From Corynebacterium oculi (lineage in GTDB: Bacteria; Actinomycetota; Actinomycetes; Mycobacteriales; Mycobacteriaceae): a DNA stretch of 64,000 bases. Made by a program: the position numbers and the translations under genes. The stretch spans positions 124,001 to 188,000 of the forward strand of contig NZ_LKST01000001.1 of NCBI RefSeq assembly GCF_001412105.1, read 5' to 3'. How positions within the stretch are numbered: the first letter of the stretch is position 1; each line of letters begins with the position of its first letter. Positions 9,197-15,476 of the stretch are shown in pieces. The notes below the pieces were generated by a model. That model saw nothing but the letters and a program-made list of their open reading frames with translations, was not told the DNA's origin and ran no database searches.

Positions 9197-9841
9197 TTGA
9201 GCGTTCTCATCAGCGGACACACGGGAGCCACGGGCTCCTTCCTGCTCGACCGGCTCATAGCGGACGACGACGTGGCGCGCATCGTGGCCCTGGGCCGGCG
9301 CCACGTTACGGCCCTCGACGCCGCGCCCAAGGTACAACAGATAGTGGTAGCGGACATGGCAGACCTCAGCGGGGTTGACCCCGCCGAGGTAGGAGACATC
9401 GACATCGCCTTCGACCTCGTGGCCACCCCGCTCAAGGAAGCCTTCAACGGAGAAGAAGCCTATCGCAAGGTCGATGTAGACATCGCCACGGAATGTGCCC
9501 GCTTTGCCCGGAGCAGGGGAGCGCGCTTCCTCGGGGCCATCGCGGTAGAGGGCGCCGATTCTGACCGAGACTTTGGCAAAGACTACTCCCGCCCGGCCAA
9601 ACGAGACTTCATCCGCAACGTGCGGGCAATGGGCTTTGAGCGCATCGCCATGCTCTACCCCGCCTGGGTATCCAGGGAACAGGGATTCCGCCTCAGCGAA
9701 TTTCTCTTTACCTGGGGTGGAAGAAAAGGCGTCAAGGCCTCCGCGATGGCAAAGGTATTGGCCTGGGCTGCGCAGAACCAAGAGACAGGAGAACGAGCCT
9801 ACAGCGAGAAGGAGATTAAGCGCATCGCCACGCAGGGGTGA
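9197..9841 (+). CDS. NAD(P)-binding Rossmann-fold protein (atypical SDR, HTATIP2-like)
   Basis: A 214-residue protein with an N-terminal nucleotide-binding glycine pattern (VLISGHTGATGSFLLDRL) like the atypical short-chain dehydrogenases that include HTATIP2 and HIM1. TTG at 9197 is preferred: the core domain begins with the next residue and AAGAAGGAG at 9182-9190 is well spaced. An in-frame ATG at 9167 overlapping the previous stop (TAATG) is the alternative and would add ten residues containing that ribosome-binding site. It is probably in one operon with the DsbA-like gene. The substrate is unknown. It is the last gene before the accessory island. Confidence 0.72.
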   Translation: MSVLISGHTGATGSFLLDRLIADDDVARIVALGRRHVTALDAAPKVQQIVVADMADLSGVDPAEVGDIDIAFDLVATPLKEAFNGEEAYRKVDVDIATECARFARSRGARFLGAIAVEGADSDRDFGKDYSRPAKRDFIRNVRAMGFERIAMLYPAWVSREQGFRLSEFLFTWGGRKGVKASAMAKVLAWAAQNQETGERAYSEKEIKRIATQG

Positions 9842-9937
9842 GTTCACCACGTGACGCCGGGACTCAGGCGGAGAATATCGAGTGCTTTAGTGTGCTTTAT
9901 TCGCTAGGGGGCGGGTTCAGCACCAATGCTCGGGTTA

Positions 9938-9972
9938 TCCATGAAGCGCTTCTCCGCTATAAGTCTGCGGCG
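9938..9972 (-). other. Short remnant of a third excalibur-lipoprotein C-terminus
   Basis: Read on the minus strand, this stretch encodes PQTYSGEALHG followed by a stop. It matches 20 of 23 bases of the segment encoding PQAYSGEE in the second lipoprotein copy (about 16647-16669). It lies just beyond the stop codon of the first copy. A leftover from an older tandem duplication or recombination is the simplest reading, but the match is short. Confidence 0.3.
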
Positions 9973-9980
9973 ATGTAGCC

Positions 9981-10544
9981 CTAATAGTCGTATTCGGGGT
10001 TGTACCCAGGATATTCGTTGGCATCATAGTCAATGGTGGGATCGTTTTTAAGGCGCTCCAGATCTTCCATCCCGAATGCCTTAGGCACCTGTGTGGGGCT
10101 GGGCCACACTCCCGGCTCTGTCCAGTTTTCCGGTTCGCAGGCAATTCCATCACCGTCGCGATCTAGTGCGGGGCGATAACCCGGTTGTCCCTCATGGAGG
10201 GGGAGCGCGAGAGCGGCTTCTGCCTGCCCGCAGTTGGAGTAATACGTTTCTCCGAGTGCCACGGCCTGGGCGTCTATGGGGTTGGGGTCGTACAGGCTGT
10301 GGCCCTCATTGACATTCTCGGACTGCGTTTCCTGAGGCTGAGAGGACTCGGTAGACGAGGCGTCCTCTGGGGTCTCGCTAGCGGTCGCGTTGTCGGGGGC
10401 GGTGGTGGGCTCCGCGGTTGTAGAAGCCGTAGTTGAGGTAGTACCGACAGATGCGGTTTGCGCCTCACTGCTGCTGCATGCGGTGACCAATAAGGCGCTG
10501 CCAACAATGGCTGTGAGGGCGTGAAGCTTGGGTGCGGTAGGTAC
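9981..10544 (-). pseudogene. Excalibur-domain lipoprotein copy 1, start codon lost (GTG to GTA)
   Basis: The reading frame encodes a lipoprotein signal with lipobox VTAC, a Thr/Ser/Ala-rich linker and a C-terminal excalibur domain with the calcium-type motif DRDGDGIACE. Aligned with copy 2 (16567-17364), the start codon position at 10542-10544 reads GTA where copy 2 has GTG, and both are preceded by AGAAGGGAG. No ATG, GTG, TTG or CTG occurs in frame between the upstream stop (10575-10577) and TTG at 10490, which lies inside the signal and would give no export signal. The body of the gene is intact, so the loss looks recent, or an unusual start is used. Promoter and leader are 91% identical to copy 2. 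Confidence 0.65.
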
Positions 10545-10609
10545 GGTCTCTCCCTTCTGTTTGGAACTCTGTACCTATCTTATAGGAGTGTGAGCGATGG
10601 GCGTTACAC
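10543..10609 (-). promoter_or_regulatory. Duplicated promoter/leader block, copy 1
   Basis: 67 bases match 17363-17429 with six differences. The block contains a palindromic CCTATAAGATAGG (read on the minus strand, 10574-10586) holding a -10-like TATAAG/TAAGAT, and the AGAAGGGAG ribosome-binding site. Beyond 10609 the two copies diverge. Confidence 0.6.
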
Positions 10610-11040
10610 TCTTCTACGGCTCGGGTATCTGTCACCGTCATGCAGGTGTCCTGTGCTGGGGTCGCCTCGCCTGGCAAGAACAAGGAGAACACAAGGTGAG
10701 GCCGTGCGTGGGACTGTTTTTGAGGCTACTCCAATTCCATCCGTAGGAAGCCTTCGTTTATATGCTCACGTCACAAGAGCCTGATCAACCTCCCCGGAGA
10801 CCACATCTAGCCGTTCACGATGCAGTTGATGATCTCCGGATCGGGCCCACACGCGGGGGCCGATATTGGGACTCATTGACATCTGCATGACCGTGATCGT
10901 GTGCTCTGTCATTTTGCAGATATTCCCATGAGCATGTGATGCATCGCCTCGGCATCCTCCCAGACGGGGTATACCCCGCCCAGGGCCCGAGGTCTTTCAC
11001 CTGCACCCAGACTCCATCAGGCGCTGCTGGCAGCAGAGAT
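10610..11040. other. Non-coding stretch at the left edge of the prophage remnant
   Basis: No supportable gene is seen. Short open frames on both strands (10465-10692, 10815-11006, 10936-11220) lack ribosome-binding sites or family resemblance and overlap each other. The stretch sits between the lipoprotein promoter and the first phage-like open frame. Confidence 0.5.
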
Positions 11041-11049
11041 GGAGGTAAT

Positions 11050-11070
11050 CTCCCGGCTGTGAACCGGGAG
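11050..11070 (+). promoter_or_regulatory. Hairpin masking a ribosome-binding site
   Basis: CTCCCGG (11050-11056) and CCGGGAG (11064-11070) form a perfect 7-bp stem with a 7-nt loop. The right arm contains the GGGAG that would serve the ATG at 11076. The fold would hide the ribosome-binding site; whether it regulates anything is inference. Confidence 0.4.
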
Positions 11071-11075
11071 GCATT

Positions 11076-11399
11076 ATGCCTGATCCTTGTAGTGGGACAG
11101 GGGTGGCGAGAACGTATCCCCCGGAGGGGTCTGGCGCAGGGGCAGGGGTCGTGGTCTTGGCGGTGTCAGCGAGTGCGGTGGCTGCGATTCGCAGACTGGG
11201 GTTTATGGGTTCGTTTCTGATGATGTGGTCACAGAACTTAATTGATGCTACCGCATGGGGTATGACACGCGAAGGAGAAAGTGATGTGGACGAAGGGTTT
11301 TTGGGTGGATACTGTCGAGCGGGCGATCAAAACCCTGGCGCAGGCCTTGATAGCGGTGCTAGCGGTGGGTACCCCGATCTACGATCTGGCGTGGGGTGA
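11076..11399 (+). CDS. Possible small phage membrane protein
   Basis: ATG at 11076 follows GGGAGG with a short spacer. The 107-residue product has one hydrophobic stretch (VVVLAVSASAVAAI) near residues 26-40 and no recognised family. The reading frame runs 116 bases into the holin gene, which argues that its 3' part is not genuine or has shifted frame. Treat as doubtful. Confidence 0.25.
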   Translation: MPDPCSGTGVARTYPPEGSGAGAGVVVLAVSASAVAAIRRLGFMGSFLMMWSQNLIDATAWGMTREGESDVDEGFLGGYCRAGDQNPGAGLDSGASGGYPDLRSGVG

Positions 11400-11514
11400 G
11401 TCTTTGGGGATTGCGGCGACGGCAGCGGTGATTTCTGTACTGACCTCTATTGTCTCGGTAGGGGTAGGGGAGACGGATACCGCTGCTGCTCTGCCGCGTG
11501 GGGAGCGGGACTGA
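11284..11514 (+). CDS. Phage holin, r1t-like
   Basis: A 76-residue protein starting MWTKGFWVDTVERAIKTLAQ, with two hydrophobic segments (ALIAVLAVGTPIYDLAW and LGIAATAAVISVLTSIVSVGVG). This pattern is typical of r1t-type holins of actinophages, which open the membrane to release the endolysin. AGGAG at 11273-11277 precedes the ATG at 11284; GTG at 11281 is in frame but has a worse spacer. The stop overlaps the next ATG as ATGA. It is separated from the endolysin by 4 kb, whereas lysis genes are usually adjacent. Confidence 0.8.
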   Translation: MWTKGFWVDTVERAIKTLAQALIAVLAVGTPIYDLAWGESLGIAATAAVISVLTSIVSVGVGETDTAAALPRGERD

Positions 11515-11825
11515 TGATGAGGTGGCGCATGATGACGTCGGTGGCACTGTTTTTGTGCCCACGGTGGGTGAGCTCACCGATCCTCACCGTAGGGGTGCTA
11601 CTGCGCGGGGTATGCCATCTGCCGCCTGATGTGGTGCTCACGGATCACCGCATGGATGTTCTAGATGCCGTCCTACGCCTGCTGGTGTGGGCGGCTCGGT
11701 GGGATTATGCCGGGGGCGTTTTTCCTGGTGTGCCTGGTGCTGCATTGTGGGATCGGCCCCACAGTGGGGGTCTGCGTGGCCCTACATTTCCCGTGGGTGC
11801 TGTACCTCTCGGCGTGGATACTTGA
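11514..11825 (+). CDS. Hypothetical phage membrane protein, possibly frameshifted
   Basis: The start overlaps the holin stop (ATGA). The first 60 codons encode a plausible membrane segment (SVALFLCPRWVSSPILTVGVLL) and an amphipathic stretch. After about 11690 the frame becomes arginine/glycine/proline-rich and unconvincing, while the next frame (11665 onward) continues with three hydrophobic segments (GAFFLVCLVLHCGIG, ALHFPWVLYLSAWIL, FMVVALAYWVLG). A single membrane protein broken by a frameshift near 11665-11700 is a reasonable reading. No family is recognised. Confidence 0.35.
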   Translation: MMRWRMMTSVALFLCPRWVSSPILTVGVLLRGVCHLPPDVVLTDHRMDVLDAVLRLLVWAARWDYAGGVFPGVPGAALWDRPHSGGLRGPTFPVGAVPLGVDT

Positions 11826-11922
11826 TGAATCCTCGTGCGGGTATGCCACGACATGTACGTATTTCATGGTGGTGGCCTTGGCATATTGGGTTTTAGGCCG
11901 GGTCATGGTGGGAGGTGAATCT

Positions 11923-12291
11923 GTGGGCGTTGAGCTGATCAGCTTAGCCGGTATCGTTTTGACTGCGCTATTTGGTCTGGCTGGGTCATGGGTGAGTAGT
12001 AGGGGTGCCAAGGAGAAATCGGTCTCAGAGCAGTACAAGGCCTTGGTTGATGATATTCAGGAGTGGACGGAGACCCGTCTAGCGGAGCGCGATGAGCGCA
12101 TTGAGGAGTTACGCAAGGAAACGGAGATGTTACGTGCGTCCCTGGCTAAGGTGGAGGAGGACATGCGTTTGTGGCGGGAGCGGTACCGCGCGGCTGTGGA
12201 TTACATCGTCCGCCTGCGTGACATGATTCCTGCGGCACGTCGCCCGCAGGTGCCGGAAGTCTTGCACGGCGACCTCTCTGAAAAGGAATGA
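11923..12291 (+). CDS. Phage protein with one membrane helix and a coiled coil
   Basis: GTG at 11923 follows GGGAGG at 11910-11915 with a 7-nt spacer. The 122-residue product has an N-terminal membrane helix (LISLAGIVLTALFGLAGSWV) and a long charged coiled coil (residues about 30-95, RLAERDERIEELRKETEMLRASL). Small proteins of this build are common next to actinophage holins, but their job is not established. The same frame is open upstream to 11665, so it may be the C-terminal part of a longer membrane protein. Confidence 0.55.
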   Translation: MGVELISLAGIVLTALFGLAGSWVSSRGAKEKSVSEQYKALVDDIQEWTETRLAERDERIEELRKETEMLRASLAKVEEDMRLWRERYRAAVDYIVRLRDMIPAARRPQVPEVLHGDLSEKE

Positions 12292-12377
12292 TGCTTCGTA
12301 TCTGAGATGGGGAGCGGCATCAACAGAAGAATAGAATCTGGGACTAAGCGTTATCGGCGTGAGATTTGGCAGCCTCT

Positions 12378-12818
12378 CTAGTCAGAATTTGATTGCTCTT
12401 TGCTCGCTATTGCGGAGCAGATTGTGGAACTCGTATGAAATTTTTTCTTCCACATATCACGCCAAACGATGAGGAGATGTTGTGTTATCCCCAACTCGGC
12501 AGCGATACGAGCAGGGTGCGGCCCGTACGTTTGTTCTGCCAATGCATATTCGGCAGCGGAAATGAGGAGTCGTGCGGCATATCTGTCTGCTTCTTTCTCG
12601 TCACGAGAATTATGTCCTGCGGGGTGGCCACAATGGGCATGTCCAAGTTCGTGAGCAAGAGTGCAGCGTGCCTGTACCTCAGTGAGATCGTGTCGCAGGC
12701 TAATGCTTCCCCGCGCAGGGATCCATTTTCCTTTTGGATTACCGACATGCCATTCCACACTGATTCCGCTGTCCTCTGCTAAGTGGATCAGATTTTCAGT
12801 CGATAGGTTCTTCGCCAT
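12378..12818 (-). CDS. ImmA/IrrE-family metallopeptidase
   Basis: A 146-residue zinc peptidase with HELGH at residues 56-60 and a following acidic DEKEADRYAARLL helix, the hallmark of the ImmA/IrrE family. ImmA proteins cleave the partner repressor after a damage signal and so induce the element. It starts inside the 3' end of the repressor gene (23-base overlap), giving one operon. Typical ImmA proteins are about this size or slightly longer. Codon use is more AT-rich than in the chromosome around the island. Confidence 0.85.
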   Translation of the reverse strand: MAKNLSTENLIHLAEDSGISVEWHVGNPKGKWIPARGSISLRHDLTEVQARCTLAHELGHAHCGHPAGHNSRDEKEADRYAARLLISAAEYALAEQTYGPHPARIAAELGITQHLLIVWRDMWKKKFHTSSTICSAIASKEQSNSD

Positions 12819-13323
12819 GCTCCCACCTCAGCTCATCTTCATCCGGTGAATGATCGGCAGCGTAGAGCTCCTCCGGGACAACGGGGGTAATTTGAGTACC
12901 CCCGCTTGTTCGGTTTCGCTGGTCACGAGCATTTTCCAAGCTGATGGCGGCAGGGATTGGGGGGTCGTATTTTGAAGTGCTGCCCTTGACGAGGTTGGTG
13001 ATCTCTCCAGCCCGAGACGTGGGGTTGAGCCGTCGTGCAAGTTCTATTGCCAGCGCGCCATTTTCCACGTCCTTCATCAGCTCTCCCTCGCGTTTCACAT
13101 GAGCGCGAATCTCCAAGTCTGTGAGGTACCGGTACTTCAAGAGTCCTTGCAGTGGGTTTACTCCGAATGCTCTACATAGAGTGATGATCTCGCTTGCGTT
13201 GAACTCGTTTGCTACTAGACGACGTGTCGCTGACGCACGGGATATGCCAAGGGCACCACCGACCTCGTCGGCAGTCACCCGAATACCGGTCGTGGCGTGT
13301 ATCCACCTCCGTAGATCTGTCAT
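12796..13323 (-). CDS. Prophage repressor-like helix-turn-helix protein
   Basis: A 175-residue protein whose N-terminus has a helix-turn-helix (TADEVGGALGISRASATRRLVAN, about residues 16-40) and a C-terminal region without a recognised enzymatic domain. Position and pairing with ImmA make it the likely immunity repressor. ATG at 13323 is preferred over ATG at 13335: a -35/-10 pair (TTGATG, 17 bp, TATGCT at 13359-13331) ends 7 nt before it, so the message would be leaderless. An 18-bp palindrome fills the promoter spacer and is probably the autoregulatory operator. Confidence 0.75.
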   Translation of the reverse strand: MTDLRRWIHATTGIRVTADEVGGALGISRASATRRLVANEFNASEIITLCRAFGVNPLQGLLKYRYLTDLEIRAHVKREGELMKDVENGALAIELARRLNPTSRAGEITNLVKGSTSKYDPPIPAAISLENARDQRNRTSGGTQITPVVPEELYAADHSPDEDELRWEHGEEPID

Positions 13324-13330
13324 AGAGAGT

Positions 13331-13359
13331 AGCATACTGTGTCAATATTGATACATCAA
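13331..13359 (-). promoter_or_regulatory. Repressor promoter with operator in the spacer
   Basis: Minus strand: -35 TTGATG (13359-13354), a 17-bp spacer, -10 TATGCT (13336-13331). The 18-bp near-perfect palindrome TGTGTCAATATTGATACA (plus strand, 13338-13355; 8 of 9 half-site positions match) overlaps the spacer and the -35 box. Binding there would block the promoter. Confidence 0.6.
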
Positions 13360-13378
13360 GCCTCGCATGTGCAGCCGA

Positions 13379-13396
13379 TATGTAGAAATTTGCATA
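13379..13396. promoter_or_regulatory. Possible middle operator of the phage switch
   Basis: TATGTAGAAATTTGCATA is a partial palindrome (6 of 9 half-site positions) between the two divergent promoters. GCATAC followed by T or A occurs three times in the 140-bp control region (13332, 13392, 13437), once near each candidate operator. Confidence 0.35.
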
Positions 13397-13414
13397 CATT
13401 GCCGACTCATAGAC

Positions 13415-13449
13415 TTTACAGACGGAGAGTTATGGTGCATACTTGTACC
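13415..13449 (+). promoter_or_regulatory. Early (Cro-side) promoter with operator at the -10 box
   Basis: TTTACA (13415-13420), a 17-bp spacer, then CATACT (13438-13443). The imperfect palindrome GGTGCATACTTGTACC (13434-13449; half-sites GGTGCA and TGTACC) covers the -10 box. The layout mirrors that on the repressor side. Confidence 0.5.
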
Positions 13450-13473
13450 ATCGTACCGTTAGGAGGCTTTCAG

Positions 13474-13713
13474 GTGAGTCATTTTCTTATCAGCTTGGAT
13501 GAACTGGACAGAGTTCGGAAAATTCATGGGCTCAAGCACATGGCAGATATTGCTCGTCACACTCGCATGGGGCGATCTACTTGGAACAGGGCAGTGACTA
13601 CGAGACGGCCGACGCCTGATGTGCTCAATGCCTTGGCCTCAATGGGGGCACGCCCCGGAAGAATCCTGGTCCTTGCAGATGTGGAGCATGCTGAGCGGCT
13701 AGAAAAATCTTGA
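13474..13713 (+). CDS. Cro-like small helix-turn-helix regulator
   Basis: AGGAGG at 13461-13466 with a 7-nt spacer fixes GTG at 13474; the open frame extends upstream to 13339 but without support. The 79-residue product has a Cro/XRE-like helix-turn-helix (HMADIARHTRMGRSTWNRAVTT, about residues 20-42, then PDVLNALASMGARPG). It is divergent from the repressor, as Cro is in lambdoid switches. It probably turns the element to early or lytic expression. Confidence 0.75.
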   Translation: MSHFLISLDELDRVRKIHGLKHMADIARHTRMGRSTWNRAVTTRRPTPDVLNALASMGARPGRILVLADVEHAERLEKS

Positions 13714-13746
13714 TGTTTTTACTTACATGTTAGGGAAGGATGTCGA

Positions 13747-13857
13747 GTGAATATTTTGGCATTTGTGTTGCTGTATATTGCAATCGTAGGAATTGCTGTC
13801 TCGTTAGTAGCGTTTATTACATATTTAAATTACGGAAGTATCTATATGGAGATTTAA
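13747..13857 (+). CDS. 36-residue single-span membrane protein
   Basis: GTG at 13747 is preceded by AGGGAAGGA (13732-13740) with a 6-nt spacer, and the frame closes with TAA at 13855-13857. The product is almost entirely one hydrophobic helix (ILAFVLLYIAIVGIAVSLVA) with a short polar tail. It lies 33 bases behind the Cro-like gene in the same early transcript. Function unknown; small membrane proteins in this position can act in superinfection exclusion or toxicity, but nothing here proves that. Confidence 0.6.
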   Translation: MNILAFVLLYIAIVGIAVSLVAFITYLNYGSIYMEI

Positions 13858-14018
13858 CGAACTTAGGGTGTGAGTGTGGCCTCAATGGGGGCGGAGAATG
13901 CTGTGATAGTAGTACGATAATTTCACGGATTCATGTGCGACCAAAACTATGAGGGTGAGATAAGGTTTAAAATAAGGCCTATGCGATTCAATTGGGATAA
14001 ATAGTGGAGGGAAATAAA

Positions 14019-14543
14019 ATGTTCTGGAAGGGTATTGATGAAAAGTTCCATTCATCATGGAAGAATGGTGCCCTTAGTAAGGATCAGAAACTTGCCGCTG
14101 CGGGGTTATGGACGATAGCTGGCTCATGGGTTGTGAACCAAGAAACTGATGGATTCGTTCCAGGGTACATGATTAAAGTATGGGGAGCTACACGCGAGCT
14201 GGCTGAGGCACTCGTACATATGGGGTTATGGGACCGTAAAATTAACGGCTTTACTTTCATTTCTCAGGATGAACATGGTGCGATTTGTTTATGCTTGGAA
14301 AGCGATAGTGTGCAGGATTGTAGCCAAACTAAGTGTGGAAAAGAAGGTTTGCCGAAAAATAATTGCTGTTTAGTGGAAGGAGGAGGTTGTGATTCTTCTG
14401 AGGGTGTTGTGGGTGAAGCTGGTTGCCCTTCTTTAACTCGACCTGACCTTCTTTATTCATTTGCAACTGGCACTCTCAATGGATCGACCCCATCGGACTT
14501 TCTGGATCTTCAAGAAAAATTATACCTACAGAGGGGTGGTTAA
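14019..14543 (+). CDS. Phage replisome-organiser-like protein (N-terminal domain)
   Basis: A 174-residue protein. Residues 1-75 (FWKGIDEKFHSSWKNGALSK, then AAGLWTIAGSWVVNQETDGFVP, then ALVHMGLWDR) resemble the winged-helix N-terminus of phage replication-initiation/DnaD-like proteins of actinophages. These are usually around 300 residues, so this copy is short; the rest, with several cysteines, matches nothing recognised. GGAGG at 14006-14010 serves ATG at 14019. AT-rich codon use confirms foreign origin. Truncation during prophage decay is the simplest explanation. Confidence 0.6.
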   Translation: MFWKGIDEKFHSSWKNGALSKDQKLAAAGLWTIAGSWVVNQETDGFVPGYMIKVWGATRELAEALVHMGLWDRKINGFTFISQDEHGAICLCLESDSVQDCSQTKCGKEGLPKNNCCLVEGGGCDSSEGVVGEAGCPSLTRPDLLYSFATGTLNGSTPSDFLDLQEKLYLQRGG

Positions 14544-14954
14544 ATTTGTTAGAGGTGTGTATGATTACCGATATTGGCTGCCGGAAAATTTTTACCACGG
14601 GTGATGTTATTCTGCCACCCGTATATTTCAATGAAAATAATTAGTAATGCGCCGTTGAACCCTGCTGAAAATTTGTGCAGTATTAATTAACGTGGAGTGT
14701 ACTGTGCTCCGTATTTTGATTTGGTTATATAGTGGCTTGCGTTAGCATTGTGGGTTTTGCTTATGAGACTGTCGATATGGAATCTTTGCTAATCCTTACT
14801 TCCAATCAATCGTCCATAGAAATTCTATACCACTGACGGATAGTAATCCATAAATGATTCTAAATTCTTGAGGGGAAGCAAAATGGGAGATTTATGATGA
14901 ACCTAAACCGCCCCACACTTAATTAATTATGTTCTTATGGAGAGAGTTTTCTTT
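14544..14954 (+). other. AT-rich intergenic stretch with one hairpin
   Basis: No convincing gene. A 27-codon frame at 14561-14644 has AGAGG before its ATG but no recognisable product. ACGGGTG (14597-14603) and CACCCGT (14616-14622) form a 7-bp stem with a 12-nt loop, a possible weak terminator for the preceding gene. The stretch is among the most AT-rich of the window. Confidence 0.4.
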
Positions 14955-15326
14955 ATGTCTAAATGTCTACGTGTTGGATGCTGGTATCCACGTGAGGATC
15001 CAGATCTTTACGGAATCGGTCTTTGCTCAACTCACTATGCTCAGATGTTTGCCGGAACTATTGGTGCAGATTATGACCCTTCAGTGAAGGAATTTCCTAT
15101 TGAACAAGCTGCGGAACTCATAGAATCCGAACGGTATCCGGGTGAGAAAGATAGACCGCTCGCCAGGCGGCTCGGGATCTCTAAAGATATTGTTTATCGA
15201 ACTAGCAATAGGAAGTGGTTGGTCCTTCGGTCTGCCACATGGGAAGAATTAGCGGAGGCGGTAGCGCGTGTGCGCTATGAGCGGCTTTGCTTAGGTGGAG
15301 AGGCTGACCTTTCACTGTGTGCATGA
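14955..15326 (+). CDS. Small phage protein with N-terminal cysteine/histidine cluster
   Basis: A 123-residue protein. The first 35 residues contain a possible zinc site (CLRVGC, then LCSTHY), and residues about 65-90 resemble a helix-turn-helix (RPLARRLGISKDIVYRTSN). GGAGAGAG at 14939-14946 supports ATG at 14955 over ATG at 14937. A DNA-binding role is likely from the second motif; nothing more can be said. Confidence 0.6.
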   Translation: MSKCLRVGCWYPREDPDLYGIGLCSTHYAQMFAGTIGADYDPSVKEFPIEQAAELIESERYPGEKDRPLARRLGISKDIVYRTSNRKWLVLRSATWEELAEAVARVRYERLCLGGEADLSLCA

Positions 15327-15375
15327 GGTAGCCGTGAGAGGGTGGGAGATGGTTACGGCCGTAAGCGATTAAAAT

Positions 15376-15465
15376 ATGCCTATGAACTGCGAAAATGATT
15401 CAGAAGGAGAGTGCTTTGTCGCAGACTGCCGCTCCATCTTGAAGATGCTGTTTACTTGTGAGTGA
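15376..15465 (+). CDS. Possible 29-residue cysteine-rich peptide
   Basis: An ATG frame ends 3 nt before the endolysin ribosome-binding site. The peptide has four cysteines (NCENDSEGECFVADC). There is no Shine-Dalgarno sequence; TTAAAAT lies just upstream. Weak support. Confidence 0.2.
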   Translation: MPMNCENDSEGECFVADCRSILKMLFTCE

Positions 15466-15476
15466 AAGGAGGAAAG

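Noticed and set aside
12393..12782. 129-residue plus-strand frame opposite the ImmA gene
   Set aside because: The ImmA frame has the HELGH motif and a ribosome-binding site; the opposite frame has neither.
13740..13952. 70-residue frame MSSEYFGICVAV...
   Set aside because: It overlaps the better supported 36-residue membrane gene in another frame, which has the correct ribosome-binding spacing.
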